DNA of 64,000 nt. Origin: Agroathelia rolfsii (lineage: Eukaryota > Basidiomycota > Agaricomycetes > Amylocorticiales > Amylocorticiaceae). The notes under the pieces were generated by a model. That model ran no database searches. It worked only from the letters and a program-made list of their open reading frames with translations, and was not told where the DNA came from. The DNA lies in NCBI GenBank assembly GCA_018343915.1, contig JABRWF010000002.1, forward strand, positions 1,860,001 to 1,924,000. Direction: 5' to 3'. This document shows positions 41,520-54,392 of the stretch, in pieces. The position numbers and the translations under genes are program-made. Every line of letters starts with the position of its first letter. The first letter of the stretch is position 1.

Positions 41520-42456
41520 TAAAATGGCCCTACTGCTGATAGTTGTAGCACTATTCTGTATTTGGGTCTTGTGGCATTCTAGAACTGCTTGATGCTCTTG
41601 CCAATAGTCTTATCAAATCCATCTGTGCTTGTGTGGTATTAATGACAATTAGGTTAGCTACACTGCTTGGTGGGTTTGGGTTTTAGGGTCCTTAGAATCA
41701 ATTTTGGGGTTTCCATCTGTCTGTCTAGACTCCTACATCCTAAAGACCTTCTTTGGCATCTACTGTAGCTTTGATGAGTTTTTCAAAGGTTTTCTTTCTT
41801 TCCTTAGAGTAATCTTCAATGACTGAGTGTATTTTTGGTAATAGAGCTTACCAATATTAAATCTGTAGATCTTCTTTAGATAGCTTTGTTTTCATTGCTA
41901 AGGCTAAAAAGGTGGCAGTAAAGTCTGAGATTAAAGATATTTCTTGCCAAAGGTCCTGTAGCTTTTGTAAGGCAATTTTGCCAAAATCTCTAGTTTTGTA
42001 CAATACTTTAAACTTGGTGTAGAGGTTGTTTTTGAAGCTAAACCCCTTTTTGTCAAAGAGAATCTTAAATTTTTGTAACCAGGCTTTTAGGGCTCCTTCC
42101 AGTAATCCCACAAAATATTGGGCCTTAACTTCTTTAGAACCATAAATCTAAGGATTTAGCTTGATGTAATTTTCAAAGCTAAAAGTAAAGGACTAGAATT
42201 TAGTCTAGTCACTAGAGTATTTTTCAGGGGCCTATCCAATTTCTTTTAGGGTTGATAAGAAAGTTACAGTACTGGTTGTGAATGGGGTGGGTTCTCTTTC
42301 TAAAATGGAAGCAAAGTGGGCCTATATTTCTTGTATATTCTGTAGAGTCTGTTTGATTTTGGCCTGATTGGCTTGTAGGAGGGAGAGGATACTGAGCAGT
42401 TCTTGCAGAACTGCTATTTTGTCAGATATGGAAGGAATAGAGGTTTCAGGGGATTT
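41520..42456 (-). pseudogene. A/B-like gag (decayed)
   Basis: The minus strand follows the A/B gag closely. Knuckle remnant CYNYQQ-stop-GHF is near 41550; the core is open for 84 codons at 42111-41857 (GLLEGALKAWLQKF, NLYTKFKVLYKTRDFG, LQKLQDL, ATKLSKEDL-like), and the N-terminal helix LLSILSLLQANQAKI lies near 42400-42350. Acidic N terminus and start are cut at 42456 by an X LTR. Stops and missense changes are mostly C-to-T/G-to-A. It once encoded the particle protein of a gypsy chromovirus. Confidence 0.82.
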
Positions 42457-42717
42457 TTTACAAGTTGCTCATTGTATTACAAATTTATTTAATATTTTTC
42501 ACTATTTTTCTGATTTTTCTCTGATTTTTCACTATTTTTTGGTATATAAAATATGTATTATATAATTAGATATTATATAAGTACCCTGATGACTAAGCAA
42601 GTTATATAACTAGTCACCATGTGACTGGCCATCATGTGATTAATTGGTCATGTAACTTATTATATAAGCAAGTCTAAAGCATGGGTCTAGATTACAACAC
42701 CATTATAGACTCACTAT
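42457..42717 (+). repeat. X-family LTR, truncated (first ~260 bp)
   Basis: Begins TTTACAAGTTGCTCATTG and runs to GACTCACTAT, where a second, full X LTR starts. It probably marks recombination or insertion between two X LTRs. Confidence 0.75.
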
Positions 42718-44276
42718 TGTTATGAGTCAATCTATGTACTATAAATTTATTTAAGATTTCTCATTATTTTTCTGATTTTTCTCCGATTTTTCTCTATTTT
42801 TTGGTATATAACATATATATTACATAAGCAGACATTACATAAGTACTCTGATGACTAAGTAAAGTCATGTGATCAGTCATTATGTGACTAGCCATCATGT
42901 AACTACTAGTCATGTGACTTATTACATAAAGTAGGTCTAGAGCATGGGTCTAGAATATAATACCATTATAGACTCACTATGGTGTAATATTGCATTATAC
43001 TTAGCACCTCTGTATACAGACCATGTACCAGGTGCACAGACTAGGTAGAATTAGTATATAACCCTGTAGTATCTATACCTGAAGACCCTAGATTTGTTCT
43101 CTTTGTCTTTAGGTAAGTACAATAGTGCTTTGTATTAAGTAGTTAACTAACATAATAAAAACTTCATCTTTAGAGCCTATCTCTCTCTCCTCCCTTCTTA
43201 AATCCTCTCTACTTCATACTAGGAGGTTACAAGTGTGCTCAGTGCTACTTGTAGTCAAGGTGTACCGAGTGCTGCCTCCATGAGCTTGCATAAGATAGGT
43301 CCAGCCTATTAGTGGTGACTATTTACAATAGCTGTAACACAAAACTACATTATACTCAGTATACACACCCAACAAAGCTTTACGCCTAGTTGGCCAGGGT
43401 TAAGATACCTCAACCTCTATCTGTATACACAAGAGAACTTGTATCTTAACTATAGACCTCTCTTGAAAGTCTTATAGACTTGGAGTAAAGCTTAGTAATA
43501 GGAAAGCTCAAGTTTGAGTAAGAGTAGAGATAGGGCACAGAGAAGTGTACACCTCTGCATCCTAAGTCCTAGGAAGAGTAAAACAGGCCTTACTACCTAC
43601 CCCATACCTTTGAGGGGTTTCTATAGACTTTGGTTGAGTTTTGGTAACAAGAGTCAGGTGTGTATTATGACCCCCTCTGCGCACAAGTAGCTTCCACTCT
43701 AATATTTCCAATATGTCCCTACTCACCTTTGCCCACTACCATCCAACAACCAAAGACACCTCTCCAGCTCCTAACTTCCACTCTCTACCCTCTGCAATTT
43801 GGGTGTTGGAACCAGTAACTCCTTACTTAGCACCCAATTGGAGTCCTGGAGTCTTTTCCTCTTCTTATATATCCTGTCTTCCTATCATTTTCCCCACACA
43901 TTCTAGTACCCTTGTTTATATAGATATTTTTGGCCTATTCACGCCCCATATTCCATTTCCCACTCTCTATCTCACTTCATTTCTATTTCTCTTGGTATCC
44001 TCCTGCTACTATAGTATTTATACCAACCTAGCATGTACCTAGCTACCTCAGTTTGGAAATCAACTTAGTTCCTCTTCTCCTGTCTAACTCCTGTCCTGGA
44101 CCGCAACTAGGCAAGGGCCTGACACATACGTCTTGGCCAAGTCTAGTCACCCCTCTCATTTCCTATCTACTCTCCCATCTCTACTCCTGTTCACTTTATC
44201 TCCACTTCTATTCTGCTCTGCCCCTTCCTTTTCTACTATCTCTGTCCATTCAAGACTTAAAAGTGTGTTCTTGACA
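42718..44276 (+). repeat. X-family LTR, split by W
   Basis: Starts TGTTATGAGTCAATC and ends GTTCTTGACA. Net 954 bp after removing W (600 bp) and its TSD. No matching outer TSD (ACTAT/CCACT). Confidence 0.85.
43663..44262 (-). repeat. W-family solo LTR (minus), TSD GTGTG
   Basis: 600 bp; plus orientation TATTATGACCCCC...GACTTAAAA. Exact TSD GTGTG at 43658-43662 and 44263-44267. Confidence 0.85.
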
Positions 44277-47119
44277 CCACTCTTGCTTTGTAAAAGAAAA
44301 TAAAATAATTACAAAAAAATTACCTTGTATCATCCCTTTGTATAATATTGATAATTCCAAAAATATATAAGGAGAAATACAAGAAATTGCTATCCTGGAT
44401 ACTTTAGTAGGAGGAATCCAAAAGAAACTCCCATTCCTGGTTATAGACATAGGCCCAGAAAATGTAATTTTAGAGATTAATTGGCTCCAGTTAGAAAACC
44501 CTATCATTAATTAATTAGTAGGAAAAATTGACCAAAAACAAACCTTAAAAATTGCATCAGGAATCTTACCAAGTTGGGCTACTGAGTTCACCAGCATGTT
44601 CTCAAAAGAGGAATCCAAGAGACTTCTCCTTTGCAAACCTTAGGATCATAAGATTATTCTTAAGGACAATACACAGCTTTGCAGAAGCAAGGTATACCCC
44701 CTTTTAGTTAAAGAAGAAGAAGTATTAGTAGACTACCTGAAGGAGAACCTGGAAAAGGGGTACCTAAGAAAGTCCAAGAGTTCTATTACAGTACCTATGT
44801 TTTTTGTCCCAAAGAAGAATAGTTCTCTCCAGCCCATCCAAGACTACCATAAACTTAATACTAAAACAGTAGAAAATGCATACTCTTTACCCCTAATCTC
44901 CAAATTACAGGACAAAATGATGAAATTCAAAATATTTGCTAAAATCAACTTCAGATGGGGATTCAACAACATCCAGATCTGGGAAGGTAACAAACACAAG
45001 GCAGCATTTATCACCAATAAGAGGCTCTTTGAACCAACCATCATAACTTTTGGATTATGTAATGCACCTGCAACTATACAAACTATAATGGATAACCTAT
45101 TCTATGTATTCAATTAGAAGGGACGGCTCATCCATTACATTAACAACATCATTATTAGTGCACAAATAGAACCAGAACTAAGGTCACAAGTTAGAGAAGC
45201 CCTCAGTGTACTTAAGGTAAATAATCTTTTTGCAAACCTTAAGAAGCTTGAATACAATGTCCCAGAAGTTGACATCTTAGGAGCTCTTATTTTGTTTTGT
45301 TTAATTAGAATGATACATGAGAAAGTTAAGGCAGTTCTAGAATAGCCAATACCCCAGAAGGTATTAGATGTTCAAAAGTTCTGGGGACTTGCCAACTATT
45401 ACTAATGTTTTATTAAGAACTTTGCCTAAATCTATAAACCTTTAGACTAGCTCACGGGCAAAATGGACTAGAAATAGAGATCCAAAGAACAGGAATCTTT
45501 TGACAAGCTGAAAGAAGCATTTACCATAGCACCAGTACTAGGAGCATACAACTAACAAGGGGAAACTTGAATTGAAACAGACACCTCCAACTTTGTAACA
45601 GGGGCAGTACTCCTTTAAAAGCAACCTGATAAGTCCTAGTGACTGATTGCCTTCCTGTCCCAGGCTATGAGTGATGTGGAAAAGAATTATGATATTTGGG
45701 ACAAAGAAATACTTGCAATTATTCATGCCCTTGATACCTGACATCATTACCTAATCAGACTTCCTTATCCCTTTGATATTTGGACTAACCACAAGAATCC
45801 TGAATATTAGAAAACGGCTAGGAACCTTACCAGGTAGTAAGCCAGGTGGTCTCTGTTTCTATCTGAATTCCAATTTGTTATTTCCTACCTTAAAGGTTCT
45901 GAGAATGGACAAGTAGACCCCCTTTCTCAATAACTAGACTTCCAATAATTAGATGAGTAGGATAATCTAGACCAGATAGTCCTAGACCCTAAATTATTCT
46001 ACATTAATACTATAAAAAGGGGTCACATTAAAATTTATGGAGAAAAGGTAATCTTAGACTAAATTAGGAATAAAGGTAGAGATACAGAAATAGCTCAAGC
46101 ACTTAAATTAGTCAAAGACCTTGGACCGGTCAAACTCCAGAAAGGGTTGGAAGAATGGAACACTAAAAATAGTCTAATCCTTCATCAAGGAAAGGTTTAT
46201 ATGCCTAGAGATATTACCCTACAAAACAACATCATCCAATTAAGCTATGATGTACCTACTACAGGCTACCCTAGAAGATACAAAACACTAGAGCTAGCAT
46301 CCAGGAACTATTGGTGGCCTGGGATGACTAAGGCTATTAATAACTATATTGACTCTTGTCCTATATACCTTACCAACAAAAAGTCTAGATCAATACCAGT
46401 AGGACCCCTAGCACTGCTCCTATCCCCCAACCTACTATAGGAACACGTAACCTCAGATATAATTGTAAAACTACCCAAATCTCAAGGCTTCAACTCTATT
46501 CTAGTGGTTATAGACAGGCTAACAAAGGTGACCTATTTGATTCCATACATTGAAGCTATTATAGCATTAGAGATGGTAGACCTATACTTAACAAATGTGT
46601 TTAAACTTCATGGCCTCCCTAAAACTTGGACATCAGACCAAGAACCCCAATTCACCAGTAAAGTCATAAGGGAAATTCACAAGCAACTGGATATCAAAAC
46701 GTTACTATTAACTACCTATTACCCCCAATCTAATATATAAACAGAGAGAGTGAACCAAGAAATTGAAGTTTACCTGAGGAATTATGTATCTCACCAATAA
46801 AATAACTAGGCAGGACTGCTACCAATGGCTAAGTTTGCCTTGAATAACTAACAACATGCTATGACAAAAATATCCCCATTTAAGATGAATTATAGCTTTC
46901 TACCTAAAATGGACTTAACAGCAACTAGGACTCTGTACACCAAGGATGCACAAAATTGGTTAGGAAAGATTAAGGAACTTCAGGAAGATGCAAAAGCCAC
47001 CCTAGACTATGCTACAGAAAGAATGAAATACTTCTTTGACAAACATGCAGCAGTAGTCCCAAAATATACTGCAGGCAATAAGGTATGGCTCAACACAAAA
47101 AATATCCATCTAGCCCAAC
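44277..47119 (+). pseudogene. pol: Element D: A/B-like pol, protease to integrase (decayed)
   Basis: Plus-strand remnant closely parallel to A pol. Protease flap PFVYNIDNS and VILEINWLQLENPIIN (44335-44515); RT with MFFVPKKN, KINFRWGFNNIQI and TFGLCNAPATIQT (44797-45117), catalytic YIDD changed to YINN near 45137; RNase H with ETDTSNF (45575) and NYDIWDKE-like words; integrase with the zinc-binding region (46260-46380), VVIDRLTKV, LHGLPKTWTSDQEPQF (Gly to Glu) and TERVNQE after a stop; open again to 47122. It ends before GPY/F and chromodomain at unit T. At least a dozen in-frame stops, nearly all TAG from CAG or TGG. Confidence 0.88.
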
Positions 47120-48310
47120 TGTTATGAGATCCTTATAACTTAGCCAAACCTAACCAGACTAGCCCGGAAGGCTAGCAAAGGAACCATACTAATATCTTTA
47201 TACTCCCCTAGCTGGAAAGTGCTATCTATGTTTTAAGACCTGAATGCAAGGTCTCCCATAAGTAAGGTCACTTTCCCAAGCAACACTCAACAATCTAGCA
47301 TCTTTACAGTCCCTTAACTAGATGGGACTTGTTTATATCCCCTTAAACTTAGGGTCTAGGTGTATTATAATGGTGGGAAGAGTGATAAAACACACAAAAG
47401 AGAGAGTGGGGATAAGTGTGAGTGAGCACTGCTAAGGGACAAGGTATAGCATAGCTCATATAGGTTGCTGACTAGTACACTCCTTTTACAAGCTCATATA
47501 GGTAGCTGCAAGAGAAGAAGCCCAAAGAGACTAAGATAGAGTACTAAGCATAGAGCAAAGCACTAAGGCAGACAAGTAATAAGGGCAGAGACAAAGACAA
47601 AGATAAAGTGGTTAAGCTGCATTACAAAGGCCCTAAGGGCAGGCCTTTATATACTAGTTACAAGTATTCTAAGAATAGTCCTTAACTCTACATCAAGGGA
47701 AATAGAAGAAAGGAAAGGAAAAGAATCAATGGAGTTAGAACAGAAGTATAGTATAAGAAAAGATCAAAGATGAAAGAAGCATTAATAATTAAAGAAGGAA
47801 ATCAATGATGTACATCAAAAGATCTAGAATCATATCTAAATGTAACATAGTACTATGTGAACAATACAACAAGAAACTAGAAAATAAAGAAGTATATCCT
47901 ATATACTCAAATCAAAAGATAAAAACATAAGAAAAATAGGGAAAAATAAGGAAAAATTAGAGGCATACTACTAACCCATAGAAACATATCTGTTTACACA
48001 GAAAATATATCAGCCATCCTACAATAGCATGTCTACTATCTTATAATACAACTCCTTATGAGTGCTATACATAATATAGAAGTAAACCTCATAAAGGAAG
48101 AAATGTTGTCTAATTGGAGATATTGGTACAACAATAACCTATAGATAGATCTGCAAAGGAGTGACCCCAACACTATGGATATTTCTGCAATAATCTTGGG
48201 AGGGAAACCCAAGTCATCAAAAAACCCTTTTATAAGCATAGGATCTGCCTAATAGTCCTCCCCATTGTAAGTAGCTGCAATGTAAAATCAAACTGCTACA
48301 ATATCTAACA
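47120..48310. repeat. Unclassified LTR-like unit T joining elements D and C
   Basis: 1191 bp, TGTTATGAGATCC...TATCTAACA. A-rich on the plus strand. The minus strand has a TATATAAAG box near 47655. Flanks CCAAC/ACCCC do not match, and the coding regions on the two sides come from different elements (D integrase on the left, C gag on the right). Confidence 0.45.
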
Positions 48311-48573
48311 ACCCCTTCTGATAAAATAACATTGTGTATTACAACTGTCAGAAGAAGGGACATATTGCACAGGATTGTTGAAGCCCCAAAATAGATAAGG
48401 TTAAGACCAATAACCCATTTCAAAAGGTGGCTGTGGCTTTATTGACAACACTGATGCCTATACCTGTAGTGCATGGCCAGAATTCATCTACTATGATATA
48501 GTAAGATATGCTTAATATGCTGCAAGAACAGGGCCAAATGATTGTAGCCTTTAAAGACAAATTAGGTTTTTAG
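48311..48573 (+). pseudogene. Element C gag end with zinc knuckle (decayed)
   Basis: Plus strand reads YYNCQKKGHIAQDC near 48335-48380, a CCHC knuckle with the first Cys changed to Tyr (TGT to TAT), then a linker and the end FKDKLGF-stop. The last codons contain AGGTTTT (48564-48570) before TAG, the decayed counterpart of the GGGTTTT frameshift heptamer. The N-terminal part of gag is absent, replaced by unit T. Confidence 0.78.
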
Positions 48574-51500
48574 AACAGTTAGAGTATAAGGCTAATGCTT
48601 CTGACTAATATATACAAAATAAAATTTCTTCCTTCTCTATTTCTTCTTTCTCAATTTCTTCCTCCTCTATATATGGTATGAATGGACAATACCTAAAGAT
48701 TCCTTTAATGTTCTATAGACATTCTTCAACAATTTCTATATCTACAATAATTGATTCTGGTACTTCTTCTATATTTATTAATAAAAGATTCATAGACAAA
48801 AACAAAATAAAAACTTTAAAATTACAAAAACAAATTCCTCTATACAACATAGATAATTCACCAAATGCAATAGGATTCATTTCTGAGTATATAATTCTTT
48901 TAACCTAAATTAGTATAGAACAACAATATTTGGTCTTTTTAGTAGTAGATATTGATACAGAAGATGTAATCTTGGGTATCAATTGGTTACAACTAGAAAA
49001 CCCCCTTATTAACCAGAAAAAAGGATATGTTACTCTAATGGACAATTTGCTAAAAGATAAAGAGTATAAAAAAATTGAAAAAATCATAAAAGATGAGGAT
49101 TCTCCTTCACAACTTGCTGTAACCCTGAGTTTGCCACCTCAGTACCAAAAACATGCCAAGGTCTTTTCAGAAATAGACTTCCAACATTTTCCAACTAGTA
49201 AACCATACAATCATAAAATTGAACTAGTAGAGGGAGCAGAAATAAAAAGAGTAAAGGTATACCTACTATTAATACTGGAACTAAAGGAGTTGGATACATA
49301 CCTGGAAGAGAATCTAGCTAAGGAATATATAAGAAAATCCCAAAGCCCTTATACCTCCCCATTTTTCTTTATCCCTAAAAAGAATGGGAAACTCAGGCCT
49401 ATAGTGGATTATCACAAATTAAATAATATCACTATAAAGAATTCTTACCTACTTCCACTCATCTCTTCTATTATTGATGGACTTTTAAGAGCAAGGATAT
49501 TTACTAAACTAGATTTATGATGGGGGTATAATAATATACTTATAAAAGAGGAACACTAAGAGCAAGCAGTATTTATAACTCCTTGAGGATTATTTGAGCC
49601 CCTGATAATGACATTTGGTCTATGCAATGCCCCAGCCACTTTTCAAGCTATGATGGATGAAATATTAGCAGACCTAATCATGCAAGGATTAGTATATATA
49701 TATATAGACAATATTATTATTGCTACTGCCGATCTAGAAGAACACCAATGCTTAGTACATAAGGTACTTAAACAATTAGCAGAAAATGACCTCTTTGCTA
49801 ATTTGGATAAGTGCTTATTTGAAGTACTAAAGGTGGAATTCCTAGGAGTAATTATTAGCTACAACCATGTACAAATAACCAATGATAAAGTACAAGCTAT
49901 TCTTGACTGGCCAACTCCTATAACCGTCAAAGATATACAGAAATTCAGAGGTCTAGCAAATTACTACTAATGGTTTATCAAGGGCTTCAGTGATATAACT
50001 AAGCCCCTAGATAAACTAACAGGCAAAGGCACTTAGAAATGGGAAAAGGAGGAACAAGAATCATTTGATAAGCTCAAAAAGGCTTTTACTATAGCACCTG
50101 TATTAGCCATTTATAACCATCAACAAGAAAGTCAAATTAAGACAGACACCTCTAGGTATGCTACTGGAGGAGTATTCTCCCAGTGTCAGGGGTTGATCTT
50201 TTGAATTTTTCACTTCCTTTGATTTTTCATCATTTTATTTTATTTTGTGGATTAGTATTTTGCTTACTGTACTTGCAATTCTTCTTGGATTAAGATCTTA
50301 CTTTTTAGGGTCTATTTAGTACTTTTCCTTTACCTTATTTTCTATTCTGATCTTCTTATCTCTTGGTTGATCTCCTTAGTTTTGCATTTTACTGTACATG
50401 TCTTCATTTCTTCACTTTGTGGCTGATGTGGCTGTACTTTTATGCTCCTCTTCAATATTGAGACTCAGCTACTGTATAGTTCATGTACATACTTAAGGCT
50501 GGCTATCCTAGAGAATGCTTCTCTAGTTTAGACCACTCTGTTTACCACTTAGTATTCTTTGCTCAATCCATTCTTTTACTTTCTTATGACTTAGTAATGA
50601 TGATGCTGACTCACTCTAGCTTATGTTCTTTGTCTATACACTCAGGAAAGGCTGTGGGCTCTAATAATTAGTGAGGGATAGGATATCCTAAAAGCCTGCT
50701 CTGTTAAGGGCACAGGTATATAAAGTCCTATAATGATTGGCATTTATTAGCCCTTGCCAGGGGTATTCCCACTATATTATATTTCTCAGTTTCCCACCAC
50801 CTTTTTATTACTCCTTACCCCCCCCCCCTTTTATGGTTGTTTGGAGTGGTTGGTCATGGCTTCTAGCTATACCCTGACACCTAGCTACAAGATGATAGCA
50901 ATTGGCACCCCATTGCATTTCACTCTAAATCCATGGATGATGCACAACAAAATTATGACATCTGGAATAAAGAGATACTGGCAATTATCCAGGCATTAGA
51001 AGAATGGTGCTATTATATTATAGGATTACCAAAACTGGTAGAGATCTAGTCAGATTATAAAAACCTGGAGTATTGAGCAATAAGCCAATACCTCAGCAAG
51101 TGACAAGCATGTTGGTACCAAATCCTACAAGAATACCACTTTATATTATGCTACAAAAAAGGATCCATCAATGGACAAGCTGATGCCTTATCTCAACAAC
51201 CTGATTTCTATACTAAAGATTCACAGGATAACCATGATATTACCATACTCCAACCCACCTATTTTAGAATAATGGCTACAAGAGGTTACATAGTAATAAA
51301 AGGAGAAAGAGAAATTTTGGCTAAGATACAATAAGAGAGCACCAAGTTGCTGGAATCCCTCTATCAAATTGTCAAGATTGGTCCCTGATGAATAACACTG
51401 GGATTGCAGGATTGGGAAACAGAGGATGGTTTAGTACTGTATTGAGGCAAGGTGTTTGTACCACCTAAAAAAGAACTAAAAGAAAATTTTTTGGTTAAAT

Positions 51501-52820
51501 ATCACAATTCAGCACTAGCAGGACATCCAGGATGCACAAAGACTTTGGAACTGATAAGTAGAAATTACTATTGGATTAACATGACAAAAGACATAAACCA
51601 ATATATAGATTTATGCCTACTATGCCAAGCTAATAAACCAAGTTGACAAGCATTACCTGGACTACTACAACCTCTTCCAGTGCCAGGGAAACTATAGGAA
51701 TATGTTACATTAGATTTAATTGTAAAACTACCTAAATCACATAGGTATGATTCAATCCTAGTAGTAGTAGATCAACTCACAAAATTGGCATATTTTATAC
51801 CCACCAACAAAAATATCACTGCCAAAGATGTAGCCAATCTCTATGTAAAAGATGTATTCAAATTATATGGTGTCCTATCAATATGAACCTTAGATTGGGG
51901 ACCCTAGTTTGCAAGCCAGGTTATGAAAGACATATATGCCAGTTTACACATAAAAACAGCATTATCCACAGCATATTACCTATAAAGTGATGGACAGACT
52001 GAATAAGTAAACTAGGAGGTAGAATAATACCTAAGGATCTTTTGTAACCATAGACAAACAAACTAGGCTGACCTACTACTATATGTGGAATTCATGTATA
52101 ACAATTGGAAAAACAAAAATATACACTCTAGTGCTTTTGAACTAACCTACAGTTATATGCCTAACTAGGAAGCTAAGGATATTCAAAATACCACCCCCAG
52201 AGCCTTCAATTGGATTGAAAATGCAAAAGAAGCACAAAAAGAGGCATAAGCAGCATTAGGACTAGCTAGGGAACAAATGGAATAGTCCTATAATAAAGGA
52301 AAAAAGATGTTCCCAGACCTAGAGGAAGGATAGGAAGTTTGGTTAAATATACAAAACTTAAAGCTTGATAGACCATCCAAAAAACTAAGTCAAAAATGGA
52401 TTGGACCCTATAAAGTAGAGAAGAAACTAAATGACCTAAACTACCAACTGGCCCTACTGGATAACCTTAGAATCCATAATGTTTTCCATGTACACTTGCT
52501 TAAACTGCACCATGCATTGGACCAGCATTAAAAACCTCTACCCCTAGTAGAAGTGGAAGGAGAAGAGGAGTATGAAATAGAAAAAGTACTCAATTTAAGA
52601 ATGTGACAAGGGAAACTAGAATTCCTAGTAACATAGAAAGGGTATCTAGGAGAATAGACCTAGGTTAGGGAATTAGACATGCATGCAGATGAAGCAATTA
52701 GGGATTTCTACAAATCAAACCCAAGTATACCTAGGGGAATTAGTATAGCATTATTTAATCTCTTACCCTTCCAAAACTAGGAAAACTTAACAAAATAGCA
52801 ACCCAAGGCGGATTGCCCCT
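48571..52820 (+). pseudogene. pol: Element C pol (PR-RT-RH-INT-chromodomain), decayed, split by LTR S
   Basis: Most readable old pol in the window. Protease: IIDSGTSSIFINKRF (about 48750) and VILGINWLQLENP. RT (48930-49970): FFFIPKKNGKLRPIVDY, TFGLCNAPATFQAMMDE, YIDN (catalytic box, second Asp lost), FRGLANYY. RNase H: KTDTSRYATGGVFSQ, broken by S at 50184, resuming with NYDIWNKEILAIIQALEEW. Integrase: zinc-binding GHPGCTKTLELISRNYY...LCLLCQAN (51500-51640), the VVVDQLTK core, SDGQTE-like end. GPY/F-like WIGPYKVEKK (52400) and chromodomain LEFLVT...KGYLGE (52610-52660). Diverged from A/B and closer to Y. Stops throughout; last codons reach 52820. Confidence 0.87.
50184..50879. repeat. Solo LTR S in the RNase H of element C, TSD CCCAG/CCTAG
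   Basis: 696 bp, TGTCAGGGG...ACCCTGACA, with 8-bp inverted ends TGTCAGGG/CCCTGACA. TSD copies at 50179-50183 and 50880-50884 differ by one C/T change. The host frame resumes exactly after removal. Confidence 0.85.
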
Positions 52821-52833
52821 AAGAAGGGGGTAA
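52821..52833 (+). other. Polypurine tract of element C
   Basis: AAGAAGGGGGTAA directly before the X LTR at 52834. It ties the X LTR family to the element C coding region. Confidence 0.75.
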
Positions 52834-53786
52834 TGTCACAAGACGCTTGTTGTATTATAAATTTATTTAGAATTTCTTATTATTTTTCTGATTTTTCCTG
52901 ATTTTTCTCTATTTTTTGATATATAATTTGTATATTACATAAACATTACATAAACACCCTGATAACTAAGCAAAGTTATGTAACTAGTCACTGCATGACT
53001 GGCCATTATGTGACAGCTAGTCATGTGACTTATTATATATACACAAGTCTAAAACATGAGCCTAGACCATGATATCATAATAGACTCATTATAATATGAT
53101 ATTACACTATACTTAGCACCCCTGTGCACAGATCATATACCAGTGCACAAACCAGGTAGAATTAGTATATAACCCTGTAGTGCTCCTACCTGAAGACCTA
53201 GATTTGTTCTCTTTATCTTTAGGTAAGCACAAGTAGTGCTATGTATTAAGTAATAGCTAACATAATAAAAACTTTGTCTTCAGAGTCCCTATCTCCCCTC
53301 TCCCCTCTTAATAAAAAATCCCGTGGGCTCTATGCCATAGGGTTATAAGTGTGCTTTGTGCTGCTTATAGTAAAGGTGTGCTTAGTGCTACCCTTGTATG
53401 TGTACATAAGACAGGTCTAGCCTTCATGGTGACTATTTGCATCTACAATAACACAACCCACATAGTACTTAGTGCACTCAAGCAAGAAGAGGCCTTGCCC
53501 TTGACTTATTGCAGTTAAGATACCCTGCACCTATATTAGCATATACAAGACCTTTGGTGTTACAACAGTAGCCCTTGCTTGAAAGTCTTATAGACTTGGA
53601 GTAGAGCTTGGGGACTAGAGCACTCTAAAGTGAGTAATAGTTAAGACTGGGCATAAGACATGTACACCTGCTCTTCCTAGGCCTTAGGAGAAGTAAAACA
53701 GCCCTTACAGACTACCTTGTACCTTACAGAGGTTTTTGTAGGCACTAGTTGAGTTTTGGTGCCAAGAGACAGGTATACTCTTGATA
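52834..53786 (+). repeat. 3' LTR of element C (X family)
   Basis: 953 bp, TGTCACAAGACGC...CTCTTGATA. It is the only X LTR here attached to coding sequence, so it identifies X as the LTR of a C-type chromovirus. Confidence 0.88.
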
Positions 53787-54392
53787 ATCACTATGTATAG
53801 CCTAGGAACACAGTCTTCCTTCCCTAATCAATTCCTAGTAGTTACCGGTACTGTTCCGGAAATAGAACTCCATATAGATGCCTGGTGGAGCTAGGGTAAA
53901 CAATCTTCCCCTATATAGCCTCCTTATTGCTTCTAACTCCGGCAGCACATAGACCTCTAAGGCTGTATATGGACCTTTCTATAGTAGTATAAGTAGACCA
54001 TATAACTTGCACTGAAGGCCCTAGCTTTGACCTCTTTGCCTTCAGGCAAGTATAGGCTTATGTATTCTTTTTAGATAGATTACTAATAAAAACTTTGCCT
54101 TTAGGGTATTCTAACCATAGGCCTAGCCTTCCCTCCTAGCTTCCTTCTATCTCTCCCTTATTTAGTAGTGGTGCAAATTCCCATAATCATGTATAAAACA
54201 TAAAAGTACCTATAAGATAATTAAGAGAGTATCTGCAAGCCCCCAATAGAATAGGGTTTACTTGTATAGGAAAATTAGTTTTTCTTAGGTACTTTGATTA
54301 TTCTGTTAAGTATATACACCCCAATTTATACTACAACAAAGTAGGTACATCAAGCCTAAACCTCAACATCAAGTTAAGGAGTACCCTTAACA
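53787..54392 (+). repeat. A/B-family LTR, 5' truncated
   Basis: Picks up mid-LTR at ATCACTATGTATAGCC and ends ACCCTTAACA, following the A LTR order, including the leader hairpin and intron-like module. The first ~220 bp is missing at the element C junction. Confidence 0.8.
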
